Assembly: GCA_902729315.2 (NCBI GenBank)
Contig: LR746270.1
Span: 5,545,721 to 5,609,720 of the forward strand
Direction: 5' to 3'
Length of the DNA stretch: 64,000 nucleotides
Source of the DNA: Spirodela intermedia
Taxonomy: Eukaryota > Streptophyta > Magnoliopsida > Alismatales > Araceae
The first letter of the stretch is position 1; the number at the start of each line of letters is the position of its first letter. Positions 22,049-33,999 of the stretch are shown one piece after another. A program made the translations under genes and the position numbers. The notes beneath the pieces are model-generated. The model saw only the letters and a list, made by a program, of their open reading frames with translations. It did no database searches and was not told the DNA's origin.

Positions 22049-24253
22049 TGTTGTGCACTTGTTGTTGTGTTTAAATACACACTATCTAATAATATTTAGA
22101 AGTAAGTCTCAATTTGAATAAAAGGAGATTGATTAATCCGTCATGAAAACTAATTTAGTTTATATATAAAGAGATTTAAATATTTTATTAATATTTAATA
22201 GAAATAAAAAAAATAAAAGAGTAAGGCAAGAAAAATAAAGGAAGGGAAGCAGAAAAAAGAAGGAAGAAAATAGAGAGAGAAGAGAGAGAGAAGAGAGAGC
22301 TCTCACAAGAGGGAAAAGGGATGAGATCTCTTGTGAAAGGGAGAGAAAGAGGGAGTAGGAGAGAGCTCTCACGAGAGAGAGAAGGGATGAGATCTCTCGC
22401 AAAAGGGAGAGGAGGAAAAGAAAGCTCTCACGAGAGTGAGAAAGGATGTGGTCTCTCACAAAAGAGAGAGAAAGAGAGAGGAGGAGAGAAATCTCATGTG
22501 AGATAGAGAGAGAGAAAAGTCTCATGAGAGAGAGAGAGAAGGAAAGGAAGAGAAAGGTAGAGATCTCATAAGAGATGGAGAGAGAAGAGAGGTCTCACGA
22601 GAGAGGGAGAGAGAAATAAGATGAAATTGAAGAAAAAGAGAAATATGGTGAACTCATTTTCTCAGACAAATGTGTGCTCGAGGATGCACACACATGACAT
22701 GAGGTTAGTCGTGAATGTCTCCACATTATTTTAACTGTTGAACAATCATTAAGTAGGCTTTAATGTCAATGATTTCATGTTCGAAAATAGAAAAATACTC
22801 TTTATTCACGGAACATCGAGAATATGAATACACCAAAATTTGACTATGAAAATTAATAAAAAATAAGTTAGAAATAATCTTAGCTTGATCTCAAACAAGT
22901 TTCAAAGGATTTAGTAGAAGAATGAAGATTATTCATCAAGTTTTGAATTAATTCTATTCATTTCAATCAAAATGTGTATGAAATGGAAAGAACTTGCTGT
23001 AAAATATAAATAAATGACCAAAGTAAGTAAATGGTGAAAGTAAGAAATAAATCATTGCCTAAATTTAGTCTATCTCCTGGGCAATTAGAGGCACCAGTGT
23101 GGTGGCTTGATTTCATCCAAACTGCCACACCACGCCAAAAGCCACAGAAGAATCGTCCGAAAGTACTACGTCACTTGCTAGAGAGACCTATCGAAAGAGG
23201 GGTCGACCACGCTATCACTATCATCTAGGGGGAGCAGACTACTCACTTGAGGCCTTAAGTGCAGTTGGGGAAAGAAGGAATGAGCTTGCCGATTGTTGAA
23301 AACGTAAATTGTGCAAAAGGAGGGAAGAATGGCCTACTATATTTACAACTATTGTTAGGATTTTAAAGATAATCAATAATGTCTATTTTACTAGATAATA
23401 ATTGATTATTGTCTTTATATTCCTGATAGTAATATGTGCAAGAACTTAAGTTCTAGTATTGTGACACTCTACAAGCCACTAGATCAAAATGAGCTTGGTC
23501 ACATGACACAATGAGCGACACAAAATCAACCCACTGCAAAACACTACCGATTGGGAACTTAAGTTCTTGGTATTGTGGTGCCTCCTTAGCCATTGGATCA
23601 TCCTTTGAGGCCATGTGCATGTTAAGTGACGTTAGATTCGTGAACCACTGATGGATTGCTTTACACATTTGATATCATGGCAATTTGCTAGCCACAAAAT
23701 CTAGCTAAATCTATTGACATGGCTTGGTATGTACTGCTAGATCACACCATGCTCCAAATGACTACGTTGAAACAAATGAAAATGATTATTCCCACATCAG
23801 AAGTTTTTCATCGTTTAAGTTGAATATAAATCAAAGTTTCTCTCTCTTAGTAGAGATCTCTTCTCTTCAAATAAAATAATGCCCAGAATCATCTTGGGAG
23901 AAGGTAAAAAGGTGGTCCGCCCTCACATGCACATGTGTCTATAGGCACTCCTTTCCCCATGACCAATTGATCACCAGAACGAGGAAGGGGAGTGACATAT
24001 ACATGTGCAGAGTGAGGCCTTCACCACTCAAGCCCAGCTCATGGTTCCCTAGTGTGGGTCTACTTGCTCAACTGCAGCCCCCTCTAGGTCGATTGCCAAG
24101 TGCCAACTTGCTAGCGAGTAGAAGATTTTTTTATATTTTATTTTTATTTATATAATAATTAAAAATTACACTGTATCTTAACTTCAAACTTTTAAAATTA
24201 GCAATATATCTCATATTTATTCTACAAGTTAAAAAAATAAAATAAAATAACAA
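22049..24253 (-). mobile_element. Family B solo LTR with ATGCT target duplication
   Basis: Antisense copy, 2205 bp, TGTTGTGCACTTG to AAAATAACA, with perfect duplications ATGCT at 22044-22048 and 24254-24258. Homologous to 31921-33924 (opposite orientation) and 19118-20164. It has a GA-rich tandem block (22295-22520) and a segment at about 23930-24130 resembling a segment of family A LTRs (CTCCTT.CCCCA, GGAAGGGGAGTG). It carries no coding region. Confidence 0.9.
22295..22520. repeat. GA-rich tandem repeat, units of 59-66 bp with dyads
   Basis: Units begin at about 22295, 22361, 22420 and 22486, each opening with GAGAGCTCTC or a variant and containing CTCTCACGAGAG and GAGATCTC type dyads. The antisense counterpart is in the family B LTR at about 33500-33690. 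The open frames across it are a by-product of the low complexity. Confidence 0.7.
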
Positions 24254-25421
24254 TGCTCAACTCTCAAGCCTTTCTCTTCTTCTCCTTTGTGATGTCATTT
24301 CTTTATGATATATTTTCTTTATTATCTACTTCTTTGTTTCTTTCAAATCTCTTCATCCCATTTTATCTTCTTTTCATTAGCATGGGATGGCCTATTTTCA
24401 TCCTGATTGCAAGAAACTCTTGATGTTGTGCACAATTACTATTTAATTCCCTCTTTGTTATGGGAAATCATCTCTACATGGCAAGGGCATTTTGATTGAA
24501 ATATATTATAAAGGCCATGACACAACTGTTGCGCAGGCCCTCTTATACATTAAGAGCATCACATTAGACCAATATTTCCTTATTTTATGAAAAGTTAAAT
24601 CTCCTATGTAGTGTACTTACTTCGTTCACCCCTGTAAAAAAGAAATTAAAGAAAATCGAAAAAACAGAAAAGAAAACCAATATATATATGAGGTTTTGTT
24701 TGTCTCATGTTTCATTGCCATAGTTTTTCATAGAAGTTGTTGGTCGTCTTCATCATCCCTTGCTTTATGTAGATTCATTTCTATTTCATCCACTATTGTG
24801 AGGAGATTCTATGCCTTTCTAGTATATTCTGCTCATTTGTCTATCCTTGGGAGGAAGCTATTTTAAGTAACATGTACCTCTTTGTCACCCCCCATTTTTA
24901 TTAACCCTGCACCTTTTCTTTTGTGCCATTCGTCATTTCTCTTCTCTCTTTTACCTATAGTTACCCACACTCGAGTTTATCTTCACCTAACAATTTACTC
25001 TCTTGGTACACATTTGACATTCTATGCTAAAATGAGAGGAGAAGAGTGACTGCTTTAGACTTTCAAGTGGAAGGAAGCCTAGTGGGGATCTCTTGACATT
25101 GAGTAGCCACGCACTTAGCGAGAGAAACCCTGCTGGTGAAAGATATGAGGGCCACTTTTCACTTAGATGGTGAGAACTTTTCACAATGATAGTATCATAC
25201 CTGAAGAAAAGTAAACTTCCCTCCTCATGACCACTAGCTCTTTCCAATGCCATAAAGGAATTGGCAATGGGTGCTCAACATTTTATGGGGATATTCATAC
25301 TTAGAGGTGTGATGGATACTCTAATCACTTCATACTTGTGTCTTTTTGCTTCAAGGATAGATGGATGACCCAAGGAGAAAAAGGCATTGCTAATGGACTA
25401 ATAATGAGTTAAGCTGGGAGA

Positions 25422-26265
25422 TGTTGATAACATAATAAATGTCCCAAAATTCTATGCATTTGATATGAGTTTAACCATCTACATCATGACTTTATCATGT
25501 TATTAACTAAATTTATATGAATATCATTGTATGCATATAATGGATGGTTTTGATTGCCTATGTGTGACTTCTATGAAGTTGAGTAATTTTATTACTAATG
25601 AATATTCTCAGATTCCATGTGTGCAAAAATTTATAAGAGCTAAATGGAATAACTACCAATAGGCTGGAGCTCTCCATGGGATTTTAAAGCTTATTCGTTG
25701 GACCAGAATGGACCATTTCTAGTTTTGGGCTTAAAAGATCAGCTAGAGGAATGTGGGCCAGGTTTTGTCTCCATCCACTAACCCTTCTAAATTTCTTCTT
25801 AAAGAGGAGCAAGAAATTCAAGTCACAAGAGCTCTCAACTATTCAGAAAAAAAAGGAAGAAATGGCATGGAGAAAAGTTGATAAATAATAGGAGGGAGTT
25901 TTATTAATTATACCCCATATATAAATACTCTCTTCCTCTCTCTTTTCCACCCTATTCTAGATGTGCTCTAGTAGTGGCTAGCTAGCAGGACACAACATTT
26001 TTTGACATCCAAGGTATCCACCCTAATAGATGTAAGTCGTTTTGAAGTGTTCACTCTTGTTCTCCCCCTTCTTATAGTGAAAAACGTCTTATCCTAGCAC
26101 AATATAAGGATCTAAGAGGAGAAAGAAATCTTGAGGGCTCAAAGGATGAACATCAGCACCAATCTTCTCTCTATACCTCTAAACCCTCCTCTTTCCACCA
26201 TCTCCCGTCGCTCTATATTTTTTTCTACCTCCTCCAGCCACTCCACATTTTCCTTTGTTGTCGCC
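25422..26265 (+). mobile_element. Family D LTR, left part
   Basis: Starts TGTTGATAACATAATAAATG directly after a purine tract and contains a TATA box (CATATATAAATAC, about 25917-25928). It is interrupted at 26266 by a family A LTR and probably resumes after 30029, but I could not define its right end. It is a different family from A, B and C on sequence. Confidence 0.5.
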
Positions 26266-27302
26266 TGATAAGTATTTATTATCATGAGTTAATAATTAGT
26301 AAATAATTTAGTTTTAGCCTTAACTCATGATAAATAGACTTACATTTGTGTTAAAGTGTGAAAAGTGGTTTGCAGTTGATTAACTTGAATTTTTTGGGTA
26401 ATTATATGATTTTATAGGAATTTATATGATTTTTACAATCTTACTTTTGAGATAAATAAAAAAAGAAATAAAAATAAGATAAAATGGGGGGGACCTACTG
26501 GCCAGTCGGGCCTACAAGTGAGTCGAAAGTGCAGTCGGGGAGTAGCCACGAGTACGTGCTCGAGCAACTTGGACTAATAAGGCACATGTGCGCCACTCCC
26601 CTTCCACGTCACCGGTGGCCAGTCGGCTATGGGGCAAGGAGTGGTCGTACATGCAAGGGAAAGAGATTTGCTTTCAAATGTAACATTACAATATATTTGC
26701 CCGGAACTTTGGCACACAAGCGATGTGGGACTAAACTCGCACGCACCTTCCCTAGAAAGGGGTGGGCAATTAGTGCGGGTTCGAATCCTCCCAAAGTCAA
26801 AACTCATATTTTTTATCTGATTATTGCAACTTTCCTACAAATTGCTGGTGAAGGATTAAGTAACTAGAATCGCTGGATCATCGGTGAAAACCTTGTCAAC
26901 ACGATTCACTGAACATTGTTACTAAAATTGCTAAATGATTTGCAATAAAAGGATCATGAATCCAGCGAGTAAAACATCTTCGATTGATCAATGAACAAGC
27001 CATCGTCGGGAAGAGGACGATCCCCCAGGAGACAAGTGTCACCTCTTGAGAGCGTACTAGATGTGATGAAGAGCCTCCTCTTACTGCACGGACTTAAGGA
27101 TGAAGCTCATTGACATGCACCCCACCTTCATCCAATTCTTCTCCATCAGGTGACAGCCACCGGAGAGCTGCAAAGTCGCCATTTTCCCACTCTACCAAGT
27201 GATAGCTACCAAAGATGATTTAATGACCTATTTCATTGATCTATAGACTTTGCAAAGACATCTAGAGATTACCCAATCGTCCTTGTCCAAGAAGAGCCTT
27301 TG

Positions 27303-27878
27303 ACGTGACTTAATCGTTATATAGTAAATCACACAAATATAAAATTTATAAAATTAGAAAATATGATTTTTTAGATATTTAGAAGTATTTTTGAACAAAT
27401 ATATTAATTATAATTCAATAAAACTTCCAAAAAATAGTGGTAATTTTCCAGTTCAATCACAAAGATGTAATATAATATCTGGTAATTACTCAGCATTTTT
27501 CTCAATGAATACGATTTTCTATGAATTTTATACTAGGAAATGAAAATGAAATATATTTAAAATTCATGAAAAAGGGAAATAAGGGTGCAGACATTAGGAT
27601 GACATCAGTGCCCAGTGAATGCGAATCGGGTGGAAATAGAGTTCCACCGAGCAATTCTTATGTAAGCGATTACAGATGATTTAATTAGTCAAATTAAGAT
27701 CTGTAAAAGTCAAAAGAATCATAAGTGAATAAAATATATTTTGATAAATTAAAATCACAAAAATTATCACTAAATGAAGCATAAAGTAAGTTGAAAGTAG
27801 GAAAACAGAGTTCTAACGTCACAACGGCGATGTGTCGACGATGCATTAAAATATTGAGTATTCGGGAGGATTGTCATG
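27303..27878 (-). mobile_element. Partial family A LTR, antisense
   Basis: The first about 575 bp of an antisense family A LTR (TGACGTGACTTAATCG to GTCATGTAGTGTTTA). It stops exactly where the next antisense copy begins. It is part of the insertion into the LTR of 26266-30029; the surrounding duplication looks like GCCTT / ACCTT, with two extra T at the left edge. Confidence 0.75.
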
Positions 27879-29430
27879 TAGTGTTTAATGTGACTCAGTC
27901 ATTGTATATTAAATCACGTAAATCTAAAATTTATAAAACTAGAAAATACGAATTTTCAGATATTTAGAAGTATTTCTAAATAAATATATCAATTATAATT
28001 TAATAAAACTTTCAGAAATAGCAATAATTTTCTAGGTCGATCACAAGGATGTAATATAATATCTTGTAATTATTCAGAATTTTTCTCAATGAATACGATT
28101 TTCTATGAATTTTATACTAGGAAGTAAAAAGAAAATATATTTAAAATTCACAAAAAAAGGAAATAAGGGCGCAGATGTCAGGATGACGTCAGTGCTTGGC
28201 GAACGCGAATCAGGCAGAAATAGAGTTCCACTTGGCGATTCTTACATAAGCGATTACAGACGATTTAATTGATCAAATTAAGATCTGTAAAAGCCGGAAG
28301 AATCGTAATAGAACAAAGTATATCTTGGTAAATTAAAAACACAAAAATTATCATTAAATGAAGTGTAAAGTAAATTGAAAGTAGGAAAATAGAGTTCCGG
28401 CGTCGCGACGGCGATGCGTCGGCGATGCACTAGAATCCTGAGCGTTCGGGAGGATCATTGAGCAGTGTCCACGGCCTCAAAGGCTCTCCTTCGACAAAGA
28501 CGACGTGGGAAATCTCTAGATCTTCTTGCAAAGTCTAGAGATCAATGAAGTGGGTCGTCGAATCATCTCTGGCGGCTGTCACCCAGCGAGGTGGAAAAAT
28601 GGCGACTTTGTGGCTCTTCGACGACTGTCACCCGATGAAGAGGAGCTGGATGGAGGTGGGGCGCGTGTCAAGGAGCTTCATCCTCAGGTCCATGCAGCAA
28701 GAGGAGGCTCTTCATCGCATCTGGTACGCTCTCAGGAGGTGGCGACTCATCTCCTGGCGGATCGTCCTCTTCCCGACGACGGCTTGTTCGTCGATCAATC
28801 AAAGATCTTTTACTCGATGGATTTGCGATCCTTTTATCGCGAATCATTCAGAAATTTTAGTAGCAATTCTCTGTGAATCTCGTTGACGAGATTTTTGCTA
28901 ATGATCCAATGATTCTCGTTGCTTAATCCTTCACCGGCGATCTGCAGGAAAGTCGCGATAATCAGATAAAAATATATGACTCTTGACTCTAGGAGGATTC
29001 GAACCTGCACCAGTCGCCCACCCTTTCTGAGGAAGGTGTGACGTGGGTTTAGTCCCTTAGCCAGCTGACCATTGGTGACGTGGAAAGGGAGTGGTGCACA
29101 CGTGCCCCTATCGGTCCAAGCTGCTCAAGCTCTTGCTCACGGCTACTCCCCAATTGAGCTTCTAACCTGCTTGCAGGCCCGACTAGCCAGCGCGTCCCCC
29201 TTGTTTTGTCTTATTTTTATTTTTTATTTCTTTTTATTTATTTATTACAAAAGTAAGATTGTAAAAATCATATAAATTCATGTAAAATCACATAATTACC
29301 TAAAAATTCACATTAATCAACTGAAAACCACTTTTCACACTTTAACACAAATATAAGTCTATTTATCATGAGTTAAAGCTAAAAATATATTATTTACTAA
29401 TTATTAACTAATGATAATGAAGACTTATCA
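27879..29430 (-). mobile_element. Family A LTR, antisense, near complete
   Basis: Starts ATGTGACTCAGTC (the TG end altered) and ends ...GAAGACTTATCA at 29430. It is slightly short (1552 bp): the stretch from the CCCACATC motif to the CCCCACAGCC block is deleted near 29057, so the TATA region is missing. It lies tandem to the partial copy at 27303-27878, suggesting recombination between LTRs. Confidence 0.82.
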
Positions 29431-30029
29431 ACCTTCAAGGCTGTGGACACTACACGATGATCCTCTCGAATGCTCAAGATTTCAGTGCATCGCCAACGCA
29501 TTATCTTCACAATGTCAAAACTCTATTTTCCTACTTTCAACTTACTTTTCGCTTCATTAAGTGATAATTTGTGTGATTTAAATTTATCAAGATATACTTC
29601 ATTCCATTACGATTCTTTCGGATTTTATAAATCTTAATTTGATCAATTAAATTGTCTATAATTGCTTATACAAGAATCATCGGGCGAAACTCTATTTCTA
29701 CTCGATTTGCATTCATCAGGCGCTGACATCATCCTAACATCTATACCCTTATTTCTTTTTTTCGTGAATTTTAAATATATTTTATTTTCATTTCCTAGTG
29801 TAAAATTTATAGAAAATAGTATTCTTTGAAGAAAATTCTAAATAATTACTTGATATTATATTACATCTATATGATCGACCTAAAAAATTATCACTATTTT
29901 TAGAAGTTTTATTGAATTATAACTGATATATTTGTTTGTAAATACTTTTAATTATCTAAAAATTTATATTTTCTAGTTTTATAAATTTTAAATTTACATG
30001 ATTTATTATGCAACGACTAAGTTACATCA

Positions 30030-30640
30030 TCACCCACCATTCCTTCTCTCTTTGTTGTTGCCCGCTTCTCTCTCTACCATTGAACGTGTGAAGGACACGA
30101 GTGGCCATTGCTCGCCACCATGCGTCTGCCAACAGTCACTACATGCTAGCCACCCTCTCTCTCTCTCAGCCTACAGATGTAATCGAGATTCCAAAATTTT
30201 AGTTAAGTTCGGAAGTAGTCAAGGGGGACCCACATAACCCCTTACCCAGATTGCTCACTTAGCTGTCAACTACCAACTACAAACAAGGTAAAATTAATGA
30301 TTTCTTTTTGCATTTTAAAAAAAGGAGGGCAATTTAAAATTAGAGACAAATACTAAAAAAATGTTAATTAATATTTTGCTGGATTTTCTGCACTAAGTAA
30401 AATTATAGAAAATTCTGAAAATAATCTATTAAGCTCCCTAAAATCTTGAAAAAAACTCTCAAAGAATGAATTCGTAACTTCTAAATCTATTTCTCCCACC
30501 TCTAGGACTCAAAGATCTGAAATTGAACTCCTGCCTCTCTATGGATCGACCCCTTACTTGCCCCATGTCTGATATAGAGTAATTAAGTGAAAAGTTTCTA
30601 TAAATAAGGTTGGTTAAATCTGAATTGAAACAGCAACACA
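30030..30640. other. Non-coding stretch before the copia element
   Basis: It probably includes the right part of the family D LTR and the 5' end of the copia element. CTGATATAGAG near 30569 resembles an eroded copia primer-binding site (TGGTATCAGAG). I could not find a 5' LTR matching the one at 36489. There is no credible ORF. Confidence 0.35.
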
Positions 30641-31069
30641 AAAACCCCTAAATTTGAATTTATCAAATATGCAAATGAATTGATAGCCTCATGACAAGAG
30701 ATTGATCATTATAGACTTATTATCACTAAATGTTATAAGGATGAGATATATTTCAAGAAATATATAGAGAAAGATAGGATTTATCAATTTTCAAAGAGAT
30801 TGAATTATGTGTATGATTAAACTAGGGCTCAAATTTTGGGAAGAGAAAAAATAGTAAATCAAATAGAAATGATTGACATCATCCTCAATGAGAACAGTTG
30901 TAGAAAACTTATGATACAACCACAAAACATACAAAATTTAACATTTGTGCTTCAACCAAACATGATAAATCACCACATATACTCCAACCTAAAATTGATA
31001 GAGGACAAGGGTCAAAAAAATGTAATTATTTAGATAATATATGATATATTTATTATAGGCAATCAAGGA

Positions 31070-31890
31070 ATACTAGGGAGCACTACTACAAGCTCCATGA
31101 GAGACCTCAAATTGGTGGTCAAGCTGACTTAATCACCTCTCAAATGGAAGGTCAAGCTCAGCTAATTAATACTCAAGTAGGGGCAGATGAACTCAACCAA
31201 CTCTCAACATGTAGAGGCATCTATATCCCGAGAGGTCAGCACTAAACAAGAGATGGAAATTATTAGTGCTAAAGTTGAGAGGCTAAGATCAGTCATGACA
31301 TTTAGCTCCAATGTCTCTTCTGCTTGCTCTGGTGTGAAAACTCACTAAATAATATTGTAAGTTACATCTAATAGTTTTCTTACCTCTTAGACATTAAATA
31401 CAAGTGTCACTAACCACATGACCCATTGCTCAAACTCTTTTTTATCATATAACCAATGTCCAAAAAATACAAAAGTAGTCACAACTGATGGATCATTAAT
31501 TGTTATTATAAAAATTAGAGAATTGAAATTAGATCATATTTGTATTCTAAAAAATGTCTCATATGTTCCTAAGCTCTCTACTAACCTTATTTTTGTTACA
31601 AGGTTAGATAGAGATATACCATGTCGAGGGATAATTGATAATAATATTTGTGTTGCGTGTGATAAGGTAATAAGTAAGAAGATTGCACACACTAAAGATC
31701 ATGATAGATACTATTATCTTGGAGCATCAAATAATGATTATCTTGTGGAGCTAAGAGATCATTTAAGACATGACTTCTATGTTAGCTAAGAATGATGTTT
31801 TTTGGTTGTATCATCACCATTTAAGATGTCAGCCCTTTATAATAATAAAGTTTATATTTTTCAAACTTATTTTGAATATAAATTTAGAAG
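31070..31890 (+). pseudogene. Copia gag end and protease remnant
   Basis: HYYKLHERPQ (about 31080) matches the tail of the copia zinc-knuckle region. TNHMTHCSNSFLSYNQCP and VTTDGSLIVIIKIREL follow (about 31405-31525), then ILKNVSYVPKLSTNLI, the block usually found after copia protease. The protease active site DSGxT should stand just before TNHMTH; here the sequence reads NTSV, so the catalytic Asp is gone. The 123-codon open frame at 31418-31789 is only a surviving piece. Confidence 0.75.
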
Positions 31891-31920
31891 AACTGAAATG
31901 TGATGTGTGAGATTATAAAG

Positions 31921-33924
31921 TGTTCAAGCTAGATTTATGTGTTTTAATTAGTGTTATTATTTGATTTTATTTTGTTAACTTGTAGAATAAATATAGGATA
32001 TATTATTAATTTTAAAAGTCTGAAGTTAGAATACTTAACATAATTTTTTATTATTAAAGTAAGAATAATAAAATATAAAAATTCTTCTGCCCACTAGCAA
32101 GCTAGCACTCAATAGTTAACCTAGAGGGGGGACAACAATCGAGTGGGTAGACCCAAATCGGGGGAGCCACAAGTTGGGATCGAGTGGTGAAGTCCTTGCT
32201 CTATGCACATGTGTGTCGCTCCCCTTCCACATCCCAGTGGCCAACCAGTTGTGGGGCAAAGAGTGCCCATACACACGTGTGCATACGAGAGTGGACCACC
32301 TTATTGCCTTCTCCCAAGATAGTCCTAGACATTATTTTATTTTGGGAGAAGGGATCTCTACTGAGAGACATAGCTTTAGCTTATATTCAGCATATGTTCC
32401 GAAACATTTCCAAAACAAATTTTTTCATTTGTTTCAATGCAGCCATCTAGAGCACGGTGTGATCTAGCAATACACAAAGAGCCACGCCATCTGATTTGCT
32501 TGATCTTGCAGCTGGTGAACCACCACAATACTAGATGCGTAAAGTGATCCATTGGCAATTCGCAAATCCAATGCTGCACAGCATGCATGTGGCCTTAAAA
32601 GCCAATCCGATGGCTATGGAGGCACCATGGTATCGAGAACTTAAGTTCTCACACATATCACTATTATAGATATAAAGACAATAATCAATTATTCTCTGAT
32701 AAAACAAATATTAGCAATTATCTTTAAAATCCCGATAGTAGTTGCAAATATGACAATCCATTCTTCCCTCTTTTTGCACGATTGACGTCTCTAGTGATTG
32801 GTAAACTTCTTCTTTCCTCCCCTAACTACACTCAAGGCCTCCGACAAATGATCAAGTCTTCCCTTCTCCCTTTAGACAACGAAGATAGTGTGGTCTACCC
32901 TTCTTTCAAGGGATCTCTTCGGTAAGTAGTGCAATGCTTTCAGACGATACTTCTACGACTTCTGGCATGGTGTGACATGATCAGATGAAACCAAGCCACC
33001 ACACTAGTGTCTCTAGTTGCCCAAGAGGTAACTAAACTTGGGCAATAATTTATTTCCTACTTTCAACATTTACTTACCTACTTTTGTCAGTTATTTATAT
33101 TTTACAATAAATTATTTCTATTTCATGCACATTTCAATTGAAATGAGTAAAACTAATTTAAAACTTAATGAATGATCTTCCTTCTTCTTTTGAATCCTTT
33201 GAAACTCGTTTGAGATCAAGTTAAGATTATTTTCAACTTATTTTCTATTAATTTTCACAGTCGAATCTTGACACATTCATGTTCCTAGTGTTCTGCGAAT
33301 AATGAGTATTTTTTTATTTTTGAACATGAAATTATTGAGATTAAAGGCTAATTAATGAGTGTTCAATAGTTAAAACAAGTTGGAGACATTCACTGCTGAC
33401 CTCATATCATGTATGTGAATCCTTGAGCACACATTCATCCAAGAAAACAGGTTGGCCGTATTTCTCTCTTCCTTCATTTTTGTCTTATTTCTCTATCTCC
33501 CTCTCTCATGAGACCTCTCTTCTCTCTCCATTTCTCATGAGATCCCTCCCTTTCTCTCCCTCTCTCTCCATCTCATGTAAGATTTCTCTCCTCCTCTCTC
33601 TTTCTCTCCCTTTCACGAGAAATCTCATCCTTTCTCTCTCATGAGAGCTCTTTCTTCTCTCTCTCTTCTCTCTCTCTTTTCCTCTTTTCTTTTCTTCACA
33701 TCCCTTCCTTTATTCTTCTCACCTTGCCCTTTTATTATTTTTTTCTATTAAGTATTAATAAAATATTCAAATCACTTTATATATAAATTAAATTAGTTTT
33801 CATGATGAATTAATCAGTCTCCTTATATTCGACCTGAGACTTACTTCTATACTAATATTTTATTAAGTCTTAGTTATAAATATTATTAGATAGTGTCTTT
33901 AAACACAATGACAAGTGCACACCA
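31921..33924 (+). mobile_element. Family B solo LTR with TAAAG target duplication
   Basis: Sense copy of 2004 bp, TGTTCAAGCTAG to GTGCACACCA, with perfect duplications TAAAG at 31916-31920 and 33925-33929. It lies inside the copia element, so it is younger. A CT-rich block at about 33470-33720 is the complement of the GA block in the copy at 22049. TTATATTCAGCATATG near 32380 is a candidate TATA region, but the following GATGTGGGACTAAA seen in other copies is lost. Confidence 0.92.
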
Positions 33925-33999
33925 TAAAGTATAAAGAACTATATATTAATTTTCTTAGGAGAGGAGTACATCTCTCTTCTTTTTTATCAATAGTAATGT

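Larger units (their letters stand above)
21909..25421. other. Unassigned old retroelement 3' region split by a family B LTR
   Basis: The host segments 21909-22048 and 24254-25421 are AT-rich with no sound ORF. The right part ends in GCTGGGAGATG (about 25412-25423), a purine-rich tract, followed by TGTTGATAACAT, the start of a different LTR. It is therefore probably the 3' non-coding interior of an LTR element on the plus strand. I could not recognise any of its proteins. Confidence 0.4.
26266..30029 (+). mobile_element. Family A LTR split by a nested antisense insertion
   Basis: Sense LTR in two pieces, 26266-27300 and 29431-30029, together about 1634 bp, with flanks TCGCC (26261-26265) and TCACC (30030-30034), a target duplication with one change. 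The halves join at ...GAGCCTT / CAAGGCTGTGG, as in the uninterrupted copies. The left piece carries GGTTCGAATCC at 26778-26788. Confidence 0.85.

Noticed and set aside
22160-22525. Leu/Ser-rich 121-codon frame
   Set aside because: Translation of the GA-rich tandem repeat in a family B LTR.
26700-26820. A tRNA gene at the GGTTCGAATCC block
   Set aside because: No cloverleaf or acceptor stem can be formed around it and it lies in a repeated LTR; treated as Pol III-like boxes only.
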